Shown in pieces: positions 1-9,126 of a DNA stretch of 64,000 bases. The notes beneath the pieces were generated by a model. It saw nothing but the letters and a program-made list of their open reading frames with translations. It searched no databases and was not told where the DNA came from. This stretch comes from an uncultured Candidatus Melainabacteria bacterium. GTDB taxonomy: Bacteria > Cyanobacteriota > Vampirovibrionia > Gastranaerophilales > Gastranaerophilaceae. Positions within the stretch are counted from its first letter, which is position 1. Every line of letters starts with the position of its first letter. The DNA is taken from positions 1 to 64,000 of the forward strand of contig CAKUZD010000004.1 of NCBI GenBank assembly GCA_934718275.1, written 5' to 3'. Both the position numbers and the translations under genes were made by a program.

Positions 1-207
1 GCGTTCGCTCACAATGACTATTAATCTTATTGCCCTATTGCCTTAAAGTCTTATTAACTTTTTTATAATCTATGCATATAAGGCTGGATAACTCATCCCG
101 CCAATGTTGAAACCAATCAGCTGGATTGTTTTGCGTTCGCTCACAATGACTATTAATCTTATTGCCCTATTGCCTTAAAGTCTTATTAACTTTTTTATAA
201 TCTATGC
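1..207. repeat. 75-bp direct repeat, two copies (1-75 and 133-207)
   Basis: Positions 1-75 and 133-207 are identical over 75 bases, separated by 57 unique bases (period 132). The second copy runs six bases into the 3' end of metG and includes its stop codon. The first copy begins exactly at the window edge, so the array may continue upstream. Each copy starts with a GCGTTCGCTCACAATGAC core related to other dispersed repeats in this window, and contains a 16-base GCCCTATTGCCTTAAA segment (32-47, 164-179) that recurs at 33086-33101. No coding capacity is seen. Confidence 0.9.
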
Positions 208-1764
208 TTTTTTAGTAGATTTGTCTGCTAATTCAGAATCAACTCTTAAAAATACAGGTTTAATATCTTCTTTTTCAATAAGTTTACCACATTTAATGTT
301 ATCAACTGTCAAATCATCTAATTTGGTTTTTAAATCAAATGATAGTTGTTTTGCCATATCAGAAGCAATATTTGGGCAATATGGATAAATTAATGCTGCT
401 ATTATGCACATAATATCAAGAACATTGACCAATACTTGTCCGCATTCTGTCATTTTTTCTTCTTTTGCAAGTGTCCAAGGAGCGTTATCTTGAACATATT
501 TGTTAGTCATATCAACTAATGAGTTTATTGCCAAAGCTGCTTCTGAAATTTCAAAATTATCAAAATGATTTTTTACAATTTGAACTGTTCCTAATGCTTT
601 TTTAGCTAAAGGATTTTCTGATTTAAATTCAGGTTTAACTTCTCCGTCAAAGTATTTTACTAGCATAGAAAGAGTTCTGTTTAAAAGATTTCCCATACTG
701 TTTGCAAGATGTGCATTAACTTTTTCTTTAAAATCGTCATCGGAATAATTTCCGTCACGTCCGCAAGGAGCTGATGAAGCCATATAATATCTGAATGCAT
801 CAGGATATTCCAAATTAAAAGTTTCTAAAACAGATGTAGGAGAGATTACGTTTCCTAATGATTTTGACATTTTAGATTCGTCAATTGTAATCCAACCGTG
901 AGCAAAAATATGTTTTGGTAACGGCAAATCAAGTGCCATCAAAAAAGCAGGCCAGTAAATACTGTGGAATTTAAGAATATCTTTTCCTATAACATGAACA
1001 TCACAAGGCCAATATTTTTTGAATTTCTCGGATTGAGTTTCTGTATCATAGCCTAATGCGGTGATATAATTTGAAAGTGCATCAATCCATACATAAATAG
1101 ATTGTTCCGAATCAGATAATACATCAATACCCCATTGAACATTTGATTTTGCACGGGATACTGAAATATCTTGAATATCTTCTAATTGGTTTAAAACCTC
1201 GTTTGCTCTAAATTCAGGTAAAATAAAATCAGGATGCTCTTTTATGTATTTAATAATTGCATCTTTGTATTTTGTTAGTTTAAAGAAATAATTTTCCTCT
1301 TTAACAACTTCCGGTTTTTTTAGGTGGTCAGGACAAAGTCCGTCTTCTGTTAAATCTTTTGGATTTAAAAAACATTCACAGCCTGTACAATAAAGTCCTT
1401 CATAAGAATTTTTGTAAATATCTCCTTTTTCCAAAAGTTTTTCAAATATGTGTTGAACAATTTTTTTGTGTTCTTCATCTGTTGTTCTAATAAACTGTGA
1501 ATAGTTTATATCTAAGGCTTTCCAAGCATCTTTGAATTTTTGAGAATTTTCATCGCAAAGTTGTTTTGGCGAAATTCCTTTAGCTGCTGCAGTTTTTTGA
1601 ATTTTAATACCGTGTTCATCTGTTCCTGTAAGCATATAAACGTCATCACAACGTTGAGTGTAGTGTCTTGTAATAATATCAGATAATATTTTTTCGTAAG
1701 CGTGTCCGATGTGTGGAGCTCCGTTTACGTAGTCAATTGCTGTTGTTAAATAATATTTTTCCAT
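202..1764 (-). CDS. metG: Methionyl-tRNA synthetase
   Basis: Charges tRNA-Met with methionine in the cytoplasm. The 520-residue protein has the class I HIGH signature at residues 18-21 and KMSKS at 298-302. A zinc knuckle follows the C-x2-C (126, 129) and C-x2-H (144, 147) pattern of the connective domain. It lacks the C-terminal EMAP-II-like tRNA-binding extension found in longer bacterial forms of about 650 residues. The ATG start is supported by a GGAGAAAA Shine-Dalgarno. The stop codon lies inside the second copy of the 75-bp repeat. The next minus-strand gene upstream is separated by 36 bases. Identification is firm. Confidence 0.97.
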   Translation of the reverse strand: MEKYYLTTAIDYVNGAPHIGHAYEKILSDIITRHYTQRCDDVYMLTGTDEHGIKIQKTAAAKGISPKQLCDENSQKFKDAWKALDINYSQFIRTTDEEHKKIVQHIFEKLLEKGDIYKNSYEGLYCTGCECFLNPKDLTEDGLCPDHLKKPEVVKEENYFFKLTKYKDAIIKYIKEHPDFILPEFRANEVLNQLEDIQDISVSRAKSNVQWGIDVLSDSEQSIYVWIDALSNYITALGYDTETQSEKFKKYWPCDVHVIGKDILKFHSIYWPAFLMALDLPLPKHIFAHGWITIDESKMSKSLGNVISPTSVLETFNLEYPDAFRYYMASSAPCGRDGNYSDDDFKEKVNAHLANSMGNLLNRTLSMLVKYFDGEVKPEFKSENPLAKKALGTVQIVKNHFDNFEISEAALAINSLVDMTNKYVQDNAPWTLAKEEKMTECGQVLVNVLDIMCIIAALIYPYCPNIASDMAKQLSFDLKTKLDDLTVDNIKCGKLIEKEDIKPVFLRVDSELADKSTKKA

Positions 1765-1800
1765 ATTTTCTCCATTTTTTTCTATATTTTAGCATAAAAA

Positions 1801-3453
1801 TTATTTTCGTTTGAATATTAAATACCTAAATCCTGTATCAATAGTGTATTCTAAACTGTAATTGTTTTGTATAAATTCACAAAAACCAAAAGCATAGTCT
1901 TGACAAATGTATTTAAAATAATAATCTTTCATATCAAGATTGTTGAAAATTATGTATTCAGGTTTGTTTTTTTGAAAATGTTCAATAATTTTGTTTTCTC
2001 CAAAAGTCTCAATATATAGTGGTAAAAGAGAATTATAAAAATTATCTGATTTTCTATCTGCGAGAAAGTTTATAATCATTCCTTCAGGAAAAATAACTAC
2101 TTTATCATTTTTTGTAGTTTGTTTGTTTAAAAATTCAATTAATAGGTTTGAACTTTCTGCATAAGCTTTATTTGTATATATTGCGCCTTTTGGTGTTGAA
2201 ATTTTGTAATTGTTCGATGATTTTGTCATAGAATTTGTTAAAAATGTTAGCAAACTTATAAAAATTACAATAATTGTTGTTGTATTTTCCAATTTTTTAG
2301 GCAAATAATTAAAAAGTATTGCAAATACTGCAACTAATGCAATTGAAACATAATAATTTCCATAACTGCCCAAAAGTATTGCCCAAAAAACTTTTGCGCA
2401 GATTGCCAGTACAGATGTTGCCAAAATGATTATATCCCAATTTTTTTCTTGTGCAGAGTGTTGTTTTATTAATGAGTATATCAATAATACAAATAACAAG
2501 ATTGGTAAAAATGTAAATGCTAATTTTACATCAAAAAGATAAAAAAGTGAAATCCAACCGATTGAAGATATGGTAAAAGCTAATTTTTTATTTTTTGGTA
2601 ACAAATATGTTCCGGAAAGTATTGCTGCAAAAGGAATTCCGGTTTTAGCAAAACAAATTAAATTCATTAATAAAACTTTTGGATGAAAATATATTCCGCT
2701 ATTTTGGTAAAAATATGTTAGTGTCTTAGTTTTAGCCATTTGAGATGTTGTTAATAATGAATTTAATAAGTCAATTATATTCAATCCTTGTATAAATAAA
2801 GTTCCAAAACTTAAAATAGGTATGAAAGTAAAACATAACAATGCTTTCCAATTTTTTGATTTAATTATAAAGAATAAAATTATAAATGCGTAAAACAAAA
2901 AATCATATTTGCATGTAATACAAATTCCGGCAAGGAAAGAACTTACATAAAGGTTTTTTAAATCTTTGTTTTCATTGAATTTTACTAAAAAATACAGCGA
3001 GTACAAAAAAGCAATCAAACCGTAAACTACTGCCCAAGAATAAGGAAAATGTAAATTAAAAACTCCTGTTGTTGTAATTCCGATAACAATTGTAAAAATT
3101 CCTATCGCAAAACTTAAAAATTCAGATAAAAATTTTTGAGCAACAAGATAAATTCCGCTGACAGTTAATAAAGAACAAATTATACCTGCTCCGTAAAGTG
3201 TTGAAAGTTTTGCGCCAAAGATTTTATATAGAATTGCATTTATTTGATAAGAAAGAGGTCCATAAATATTAAATAAATCTTTATATAAGACTTTTCCGTT
3301 CAAAATTTCTTGTGGATAATAAACTTCTCTGCCATAATCTATTAAAATTCCTGAGTAATGACCTGTGGTTATGAATAGTGTTCCAATGCATAATATTAAT
3401 AAAAGAATTAAGAGTGATAAAAATAATTTGTTTTCAACAATAAAATTTTTCAT
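1801..3453 (-). CDS. Polytopic membrane glycosyltransferase-like protein (GT39/PMT_2-like)
   Basis: A 550-residue integral membrane protein with about ten or more hydrophobic segments. An early periplasmic acidic loop (YGREVYYPQEI, near residue 38) is followed by a GKVLYKDLF-type segment typical of lipid-linked sugar transferases of the GT39/GT-C fold. The C-terminal 120 residues form a soluble domain. The donor and acceptor cannot be told from sequence. I chose ATG at 3453 rather than an upstream in-frame TTG at 3489. No Shine-Dalgarno precedes it, but on the minus strand TTGCTT and TAAATT are spaced 17 bases apart and the -10 ends 7 bases before the ATG, so the mRNA is probably leaderless. 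The fold class is likely; the exact family is uncertain. Confidence 0.72.
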   Translation of the reverse strand: MKNFIVENKLFLSLLILLLILCIGTLFITTGHYSGILIDYGREVYYPQEILNGKVLYKDLFNIYGPLSYQINAILYKIFGAKLSTLYGAGIICSLLTVSGIYLVAQKFLSEFLSFAIGIFTIVIGITTTGVFNLHFPYSWAVVYGLIAFLYSLYFLVKFNENKDLKNLYVSSFLAGICITCKYDFLFYAFIILFFIIKSKNWKALLCFTFIPILSFGTLFIQGLNIIDLLNSLLTTSQMAKTKTLTYFYQNSGIYFHPKVLLMNLICFAKTGIPFAAILSGTYLLPKNKKLAFTISSIGWISLFYLFDVKLAFTFLPILLFVLLIYSLIKQHSAQEKNWDIIILATSVLAICAKVFWAILLGSYGNYYVSIALVAVFAILFNYLPKKLENTTTIIVIFISLLTFLTNSMTKSSNNYKISTPKGAIYTNKAYAESSNLLIEFLNKQTTKNDKVVIFPEGMIINFLADRKSDNFYNSLLPLYIETFGENKIIEHFQKNKPEYIIFNNLDMKDYYFKYICQDYAFGFCEFIQNNYSLEYTIDTGFRYLIFKRK

Positions 3454-3545
3454 ATTACAAAATTTAACAAATAAACATATAAAAAGCAATTTTTAACAAG
3501 AAAATAACTTTAAATAAATAAGGTAGAATAAAAAAGGGTTATGTT

Positions 3546-3986
3546 ATGTCTTGCAATTGGGCAGGTAATTTAGATATGTTAGCGCAAAACGGTGTTATAG
3601 ATTTTGATGCCGCTTCATATATAATGGGACAAAATCCAAGGTATGTTGGTAATCCTGCACATCCAAATCCTTTTAACGGACAACCGCCAACAATTACAAA
3701 TCTTCAGCAACCTAGTATTGATGAATTCAAGCCACAACAAATTGATAAAGATAATTCCCCAAAACTTCCTGCGTGGAAAAAATGGGCTTTCGGTTTGCTA
3801 ACAGTCGGAACTCTGGCATTTGGGTGTTATAAATTTAAATCAATCAGTTCTTGGGTTAAAAAACAATTTAATAAAATTAGTTTAAAATCTGCAAAATCTT
3901 TTGTTGTAAAAGGTTTTAAGAATGTTGGTAAATTCTTTAGTAACGGATGGAAAAAATTTACCGGATTATTTCGTAAAAAACCGTAG
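3546..3986 (+). CDS. Hypothetical protein with single membrane segment and basic tail
   Basis: Not recognised as a named family. The 146-residue product has a polar N-terminal half with an NPFNGQ motif near residue 42, a proline-rich linker, one hydrophobic segment (about residues 80-97) and a strongly basic, aromatic C-terminal tail (repeated WVKKQF/GWKKFTGLF-like stretches) that could be amphipathic. A related FNG motif occurs in the product of 5005-5421. The start follows an AAAAAGGG tract. It stands alone, divergent from the glycosyltransferase gene. The inner-membrane location is inferred from the hydrophobic segment only. Confidence 0.7.
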   Translation: MSCNWAGNLDMLAQNGVIDFDAASYIMGQNPRYVGNPAHPNPFNGQPPTITNLQQPSIDEFKPQQIDKDNSPKLPAWKKWAFGLLTVGTLAFGCYKFKSISSWVKKQFNKISLKSAKSFVVKGFKNVGKFFSNGWKKFTGLFRKKP

Positions 3987-3998
3987 TTTCAATTTTTT

Positions 3999-4907
3999 TT
4001 AGTACCTTAGTGGTATTTTTGAACGATTAACCGTTTTTCGTTCATAACCAAAGTTTGCAAGCATTCTACAAGTGCTTGTAAAAAAGATACTTTCATCTAG
4101 TGTTGGCCCGATATTTATACAATTAACCGTTTTTTTTAAGAATTTGTATTCAATATATGGAATAAACAAACCATTTTTTTCACAAATTTTGGTTTGTTTT
4201 GCAAAATTTGTTCCTGTATTGTTAATAAAAATTATTCTATATTCTTTTTCGTCTTTAAAATGCGGGTTTTTGAAAAATAGACTTATGATACTTAGAATAT
4301 CAATTAATTCAATCGTAATATCAAGTCGTTTTCCTTTATTTTTTACGCTTTTTATTGCTTTTTCATAAAGTTTATTCCACTTTTCAAATATAAGTTTTAG
4401 AACGGTAATTTGTTTTTTCTTTTCATAAATTATATTGCCATATACAGAATTAAATCCTATTTTTTCCATATCCGCAATCAAATCTTTTTTACAAAAACCG
4501 ATATTATATCCTGTGTATTTTTGACCTTTTGCGTAGTTATTCCAAAGGGTTAAATTGTCTCCATCTGTTGAAAATGAAATAGTGTAATATTCGTGTTTAT
4601 AGCCAAAATCATTAGAACCGTTAATAATATTTGTATATTTATTATAAAAATGTTCTTTAATTTTTGAAAATAGGGTTTGATTGAGTTCAGGCATTTCATC
4701 AATCAATTTAAAAATAAGTTTATAAGAATATGTTACTTCTTCTTTATCGTTAAGATAAAGAGCATTAGAAAATCTAATAGTACCGGATTCTAATATACTT
4801 AATAATTTTTCGGGTTTTGTATAATGGTAAAGAATACTATTTGAACCGTCATCAAGGATTTTTCTTATTCTTGGTATTTTTTCCAACAAACCGTCATAAT
4901 TAATCAT
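3999..4907 (-). CDS. DUF2971 domain protein
   Basis: The 302-residue protein has the DUF2971 layout: an N-terminal YHYT segment, then RFSNALYLNDKEE (about residues 40-52), YTISFS (about 108) and LTLWNNYAKG. A KEYRIIF motif follows in the C-terminal half. This family resembles ADP-ribosyltransferase-fold toxins and is common in accessory regions, but no biochemical role is established for this group, so none is assigned. The ATG has only a weak GGA ahead. An extended -10 (TGTTATAAT) sits about 30 bases upstream of the start on the minus strand. It is convergent with the gene at 3546, with 12 bases between stops. Confidence 0.75.
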   Translation of the reverse strand: MINYDGLLEKIPRIRKILDDGSNSILYHYTKPEKLLSILESGTIRFSNALYLNDKEEVTYSYKLIFKLIDEMPELNQTLFSKIKEHFYNKYTNIINGSNDFGYKHEYYTISFSTDGDNLTLWNNYAKGQKYTGYNIGFCKKDLIADMEKIGFNSVYGNIIYEKKKQITVLKLIFEKWNKLYEKAIKSVKNKGKRLDITIELIDILSIISLFFKNPHFKDEKEYRIIFINNTGTNFAKQTKICEKNGLFIPYIEYKFLKKTVNCINIGPTLDESIFFTSTCRMLANFGYERKTVNRSKIPLRY

Positions 4908-5004
4908 AATTTATTCCAAAAAATATAAACAACATTTATATTATAACATATTTTTAGAAAAAATTCAGGTATTCTAATGTTTTAGGAAAAAATCAAATTT
5001 TTTA

Positions 5005-5421
5005 TTACTTTTTTTTAATACAATTTGTCAAATAATTAATATGAAAATTGTGAATTATATCCTTTAATCCTACTTCAGAATGGTAATGACGGGTTAAGTA
5101 TGTTTTTTGGGATATACCAAAAAAACTTTTAACTTTTTCTTTAAAAGAAGGTTTTGGACTTCTCATTTCTACATTTAATTTGTAAAGAGTTTGTCCTGAA
5201 AAATGGTTATAATCTCGCTCAGAAGCGTATTTCGTTTTTAATCTTCCAATTACGTCTTTTTCACCTGATGCTAATTGTTTAATTCCTTCAGATTTTTCAA
5301 AAGCTTCCAATAGAGCATCATTCCAATGTTTTCCTTTAACAATTATTTTTCCGTTAAAAGATGGGGTATTGTTTTGGTTAGTGTTTATCGGGGTATACGT
5401 ATTAATGCTATTTATTTTCAT
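5005..5421 (-). CDS. Small hypothetical protein with N-terminal FNGK motif
   Basis: Unknown family, 138 residues. The N-terminus is Asn/Thr/Pro-rich and unstructured, ending in PSFNGK around residue 25. The rest is charged and mostly soluble, with no signal peptide or membrane segment. A clear AAGGAAC Shine-Dalgarno precedes the ATG. It shares the minus strand with its neighbours but is separated from the upstream gene by a strong hairpin terminator, so it is probably its own unit. The FNG motif resembles that of the product at 3546-3986, hinting at a lineage-specific short N-terminal tag. Confidence 0.7.
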   Translation of the reverse strand: MKINSINTYTPINTNQNNTPSFNGKIIVKGKHWNDALLEAFEKSEGIKQLASGEKDVIGRLKTKYASERDYNHFSGQTLYKLNVEMRSPKPSFKEKVKSFFGISQKTYLTRHYHSEVGLKDIIHNFHINYLTNCIKKK

Positions 5422-5508
5422 TTTATTTGTTCCTTTTTATATTTCTCAAATTAATCATAGCAAAAAAAAGTATATCCTTAAAGATATGTATTTATTTGTT
5501 GTTATAAA

Positions 5509-5532
5509 AAAAGAGGGAATAATCCCTCTTTT
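5509..5532. terminator. Bidirectional hairpin terminator
   Basis: A perfect 9-bp stem (AAAGAGGGA / TCCCTCTTT) with a 4-base ATAA loop is flanked by A-rich and T-rich runs. It lies just past the stop of the minus-strand gene at 5545-6000 and before the next minus gene. Confidence 0.85.
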
Positions 5533-5544
5533 AATTTTAAATTT

Positions 5545-6000
5545 TTATTTTTGTTTTTTAGCAAGTTTTTTTTGTTCTTTTTGAATTTTTTTCATTTGTT
5601 TTTCATGTTTTTTATTTGTCATTTTACATTGTTTTAACAATTTGTCATAATATAATTGTTTTTGTTCCGGATTAGATATGGTTTCAGCTTCTTTTAAGCC
5701 ATTTTCAAATATTAATTTTTTTTCGTACCAACCTTGGTTTTTCATTTTTGTAGTTGAGTGACAAATCATTGGAATACCTACAGGTGCGGTAATCAATAAA
5801 TCTGTCAAAACAATACCAACTGTTAATTCTGCAATATTTTTACCTCTGCTTGGAAATTGTCTTGGGTTTTGATATTTTTTAGGTACGTATTCTTCCCATA
5901 CCGGTGCTTTAACATCATTGTCGGTTATATTTTCGGCAATTGCAGCCTGTGAAAAAGCAAGTATTGATACAATAAGTAAGCTTGCTATTTGTTTTTTCAT
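5545..6000 (-). CDS. Secreted hypothetical protein with lysine-rich tail
   Basis: A 151-residue protein with a Sec signal peptide (MKK then a hydrophobic core, Ala-x-Ala site near residue 22). A middle hydrophobic segment (about residues 57-80) could insert in a membrane, and the last 50 residues are a charged Lys/Glu/Gln-rich helix, probably coiled coil. No known family is recognised. The start has a good AGAGGTGAAA Shine-Dalgarno. It sits directly downstream of enolase on the same strand, with 55 bases between, and ends at a strong terminator. Location is probably periplasm or inner membrane. Confidence 0.72.
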   Translation of the reverse strand: MKKQIASLLIVSILAFSQAAIAENITDNDVKAPVWEEYVPKKYQNPRQFPSRGKNIAELTVGIVLTDLLITAPVGIPMICHSTTKMKNQGWYEKKLIFENGLKEAETISNPEQKQLYYDKLLKQCKMTNKKHEKQMKKIQKEQKKLAKKQK

Positions 6001-6055
6001 ACTTTCACCTCTTTATTTTAATTTTTAATATATTTATTTGTTTTAAACAAATTAA

Positions 6056-7339
6056 TTATTTTTGTCCGTTGAAGGCTTGAATACCAAGATATTTTGCAGC
6101 AGAACCAAGTTTTTGTTCTATTCTTAACAGTTGATTATATTTTGCCATTCTATCCGAGCGAGAAGCAGAGCCTGTTTTGATTTGACCACTATTTACAGCA
6201 ACTGCTAAATCGGCTATAAATGTATCTTCTGTTTCTCCGGAACGATGGGAAATTATAGTAGTGTAACCTGCGGCATGTGCCATTGAGATAGCATCTAGAG
6301 TTTCTGACAATGTTCCGATTTGGTTTACTTTAATCAAAATAGAGTTAGCAACTTTTCTTTTAATTCCATCTGCAAGTCTGCGTGTATTAGTTACGAACAA
6401 GTCATCCCCAACAAGTTGACAACGAGAACCAACTTGTTGGGTTAACATTTCCCATCCGTTCCAATCTTGTTCAGCCATACCATCTTCTATAGAAATAATA
6501 GGATATTTTTTTACCCATTCTGATAGAAAATCAGCCATTTCTGTATTGTTAAAAGATTTTCCTTCACCTTTAAGATTATATTTTCCATCTTCATAAAATT
6601 CTGAAGATGCAACATCAAGACAAATTTTTATTTGGTTTGTGTCATATCCGGCTCTATCAATAGCTTCAAGAATTACTTCAATTCCTTCTGCATTTGATTT
6701 TAGGTTTGGAGCAAAACCGCCTTCATCTCCTACAGATGTTGCCATCCCTTTATTTTTGAGAACATTTTTTAATGTATGGAAAACGTTACAACCCATTTCT
6801 ATTGCGTGAGAGAAACTTTCTGCACCTACAGGTGCAATCATAAACTCTTGAAAATCAATGTTGTTATCAGCGTGAGCTCCACCATTTATAATATTCATCA
6901 TTGGAACCGGAAGTGTTAATGCATTAATTCCGCCTAAATATCTGTATAATGCCATATCATAAGCTTTTGCGGCAGCTTTTGCAACGGCAAGTGATACTCC
7001 TAAAATAGCATTAGCACCAAGTTTTGATTTATTTTCTGTTCCATCCATATCAATCATGAATGTATCAATTTCTTTTTGGTGAGAAGCTTTTTCTCCAATA
7101 AGCTCAGGGGCAATAATGTTGTTTACATTATCAACAGCTTTTTGGACACTTTTGCCCATATATTTTGATTTGTCGCCATCACGAAGTTCCAGTGCTTCAA
7201 AAATTCCGGTAGAAGCTCCCGATGGAACTGCAGCTCTACCTTTTATTCCATTAGTAAGTTTTACATCCACTTCAACAGTTGGATTTCCTCTTGAATCAAG
7301 TATCTGTCTTGCATAAACATCTTCAATAAATGTTGACAT
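6056..7339 (-). CDS. eno: Enolase
   Basis: Interconverts 2-phosphoglycerate and phosphoenolpyruvate in glycolysis. The 427-residue product is of usual length. It carries the N-terminal ARQILDSRGNPTVEVDV segment, the GANAILGVSLA segment, the metal-binding GDDLFVTN region and the C-terminal SHRSGETEDTFIADL signature. I start at ATG 7339, preceded by a GGAGAG Shine-Dalgarno, because residues encoded upstream (to 7387) are not part of the enolase fold. It may be co-transcribed with the small secreted protein downstream. Identification is secure. Confidence 0.98.
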   Translation of the reverse strand: MSTFIEDVYARQILDSRGNPTVEVDVKLTNGIKGRAAVPSGASTGIFEALELRDGDKSKYMGKSVQKAVDNVNNIIAPELIGEKASHQKEIDTFMIDMDGTENKSKLGANAILGVSLAVAKAAAKAYDMALYRYLGGINALTLPVPMMNIINGGAHADNNIDFQEFMIAPVGAESFSHAIEMGCNVFHTLKNVLKNKGMATSVGDEGGFAPNLKSNAEGIEVILEAIDRAGYDTNQIKICLDVASSEFYEDGKYNLKGEGKSFNNTEMADFLSEWVKKYPIISIEDGMAEQDWNGWEMLTQQVGSRCQLVGDDLFVTNTRRLADGIKRKVANSILIKVNQIGTLSETLDAISMAHAAGYTTIISHRSGETEDTFIADLAVAVNSGQIKTGSASRSDRMAKYNQLLRIEQKLGSAAKYLGIQAFNGQK

Positions 7340-7451
7340 AATTATCTCTCCTATACCATTAGTAAAGTTTTCATGCAATTTTGTCATAAATTATTTTACT
7401 TTTCAAGTGGTACTGTTATTTTTAATGAGGGTAATTATGGTTAGTTTTAAA

Positions 7452-8504
7452 TTATATTCTGTTTAAAATTTCGTCAAAACTGTCGCCACCAAACTTCATA
7501 AGTATTTCATCAATTAAAACGCATGCAATTCTATTTTCTGCAACAACAGAACAAGCTTCCACGGCACAAGTATCAGAACGTTCAAAGTGAGCCTCTGTTT
7601 GTTCCAACGTTTTAGCATCAACAGTATTAAGCGGTTTTCTTAATGTCGGAATAGGTTTCATTATGGCTGTAACTACTATCGGTTCTCCATTTGTCATTCC
7701 GCCTTCAATTCCGCCTGCATTATTGGTTTTGCGAATAATTTTTCCATCTTCTGAATACATTTGATCATGATATTCACTGCCAAACATTTTATAAGCGTTA
7801 TAATTGCCTATCGAAACAGATTTTATGGCAGGAATACTCATTACTGCTTGAGCAATTTTGCCATCCAACATTCTATCCCAATGAACATAAGAACCAAGTC
7901 CAACAGGTAAATTTTTAAATATTACTTCAAATTTACCGCCAAGAGTATCTCCTGCCTCTTTAGCTTTATCTATTTCATTATGAAATTCTTCTTCTGTTTT
8001 TCCGTTTCCGATTTGAATAATTTTTGATGTACAATTTATGCCGAATTTTTTCAGCATTTGTTTTGCGATTGCACCGACAGCAACTTCAATAGCTGTTTTT
8101 CTGGCGCTTGAGCGTTCTAAAATATTTCTTAAATCTGTTTGATTATATTTTATACTTCCTGCGTAATCCGCATGCCCCGGGCGATATTTTGAAAAAGATT
8201 TTTCTTCCGTAAAATCTGCCGGATTAGTACTCATAATTTTTTGCCAATTTTCAAAATCTTTGTTTTGAATAACTAAAGTTATTGGAGAACCTAAAGTTTT
8301 TCCAAATCTGACACCTGATGTGATTTCTACAGTATCTGATTCTATTTTCATTCTGCCACCACGACCGTAACCGCCTTGTCGCCTTTTAAGTTCAGAATTT
8401 ATAAAATCAATATCTATTTCAAATCCAGCAGGAATTCCTTCTATTATTGCTGTTAAACATTTCCCGTGGCTTTCGCCTGCTGTTAAAAATCTATATTTGT
8501 TCAT
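7452..8504 (-). CDS. aroC: Chorismate synthase
   Basis: Converts 5-enolpyruvylshikimate-3-phosphate to chorismate using reduced FMN, the last step of the shikimate pathway. The 350-residue protein shows the N-terminal AGESHG motif, the RSSARKTA stretch (about residue 134), the GGIEGGMTNGEP motif and the C-terminal RSDTCAVEA motif. The start ATG has no Shine-Dalgarno. A TAGAAT hexamer ends 9 bases upstream, so initiation may be near-leaderless or coupled to the gene at 8528, whose stop is 23 bases away. No other aromatic pathway genes are nearby. Confidence 0.97.
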   Translation of the reverse strand: MNKYRFLTAGESHGKCLTAIIEGIPAGFEIDIDFINSELKRRQGGYGRGGRMKIESDTVEITSGVRFGKTLGSPITLVIQNKDFENWQKIMSTNPADFTEEKSFSKYRPGHADYAGSIKYNQTDLRNILERSSARKTAIEVAVGAIAKQMLKKFGINCTSKIIQIGNGKTEEEFHNEIDKAKEAGDTLGGKFEVIFKNLPVGLGSYVHWDRMLDGKIAQAVMSIPAIKSVSIGNYNAYKMFGSEYHDQMYSEDGKIIRKTNNAGGIEGGMTNGEPIVVTAIMKPIPTLRKPLNTVDAKTLEQTEAHFERSDTCAVEACSVVAENRIACVLIDEILMKFGGDSFDEILNRI

Positions 8505-8527
8505 TTATTCAATATTCTATTGTTTTT

Positions 8528-9004
8528 TTATTTCGCGTATCTCAAGAAGATTTGTTCTTTAGTTTGCATTAATTCTTCTGTAATCTGCCATTTTCCATTT
8601 ATTTTCTTAACTATCATATATGTTTTAAGCTTATATGTTTCGCCTTTAGGTTGTCTCAAAGAACTTACTTTATAAGAACCATTACCAAGAGAAGTTACTT
8701 TTATGTCTGTATAAGTATTTTTATAACCCCTCATTTTAGCCCCTGCTTGTCCTATTTTCATCTGTTTGATATAAGTTGCAGTATTTGTGCTGACATTTAC
8801 CAATTGACCGTTTGGTTTTATAACTTGTCTGATAATTTTTGCATTTGGTGAATACATTGTTGCAACTGTCGGACTGTAAGAATTTGCAGCGTTAACATAA
8901 CTGTGGAAAAAATTTAATGCATCTTGAGCTGTTTCTGCAAAAGCTTGTAAACCTGTCATTAAAAACATTGTAAAAATAATTAATATAGATAATATTTTTT
9001 TCAT
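8528..9004 (-). CDS. Secreted NTF2-like protein
   Basis: A 158-residue protein with a signal peptide (MKK, hydrophobic core, cleavage near AFA at about residue 23). It is followed by a single domain of about 130 residues with an N-terminal helix (ALNFFHSYVNAAN), a central strand pattern and a C-terminal VKKINGKWQITEE motif typical of NTF2/SnoaL-like folds. The ligand or enzymatic role is unknown. I use ATG 9004, with a GAGGAAAT Shine-Dalgarno, rather than the upstream ATG at 9031. It is divergent from the Xer recombinase gene, with 122 bases between starts. Confidence 0.72.
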   Translation of the reverse strand: MKKILSILIIFTMFLMTGLQAFAETAQDALNFFHSYVNAANSYSPTVATMYSPNAKIIRQVIKPNGQLVNVSTNTATYIKQMKIGQAGAKMRGYKNTYTDIKVTSLGNGSYKVSSLRQPKGETYKLKTYMIVKKINGKWQITEELMQTKEQIFLRYAK

Positions 9005-9126
9005 TTTGATTTCCTCTTTAGTACTACACATTCATATAACGATTTTAATTCCTAATTTGTTCATTCTAATTATATCATATAAACGTTGAATGTCATTATA
9101 CTGAATATGTAGTAGTATAAGTTAGT

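Noticed and set aside
1765..1800. T-box leader of metG
   Set aside because: The spacer is only 36 bases and metG has an ordinary Shine-Dalgarno. There is no room for a T-box.
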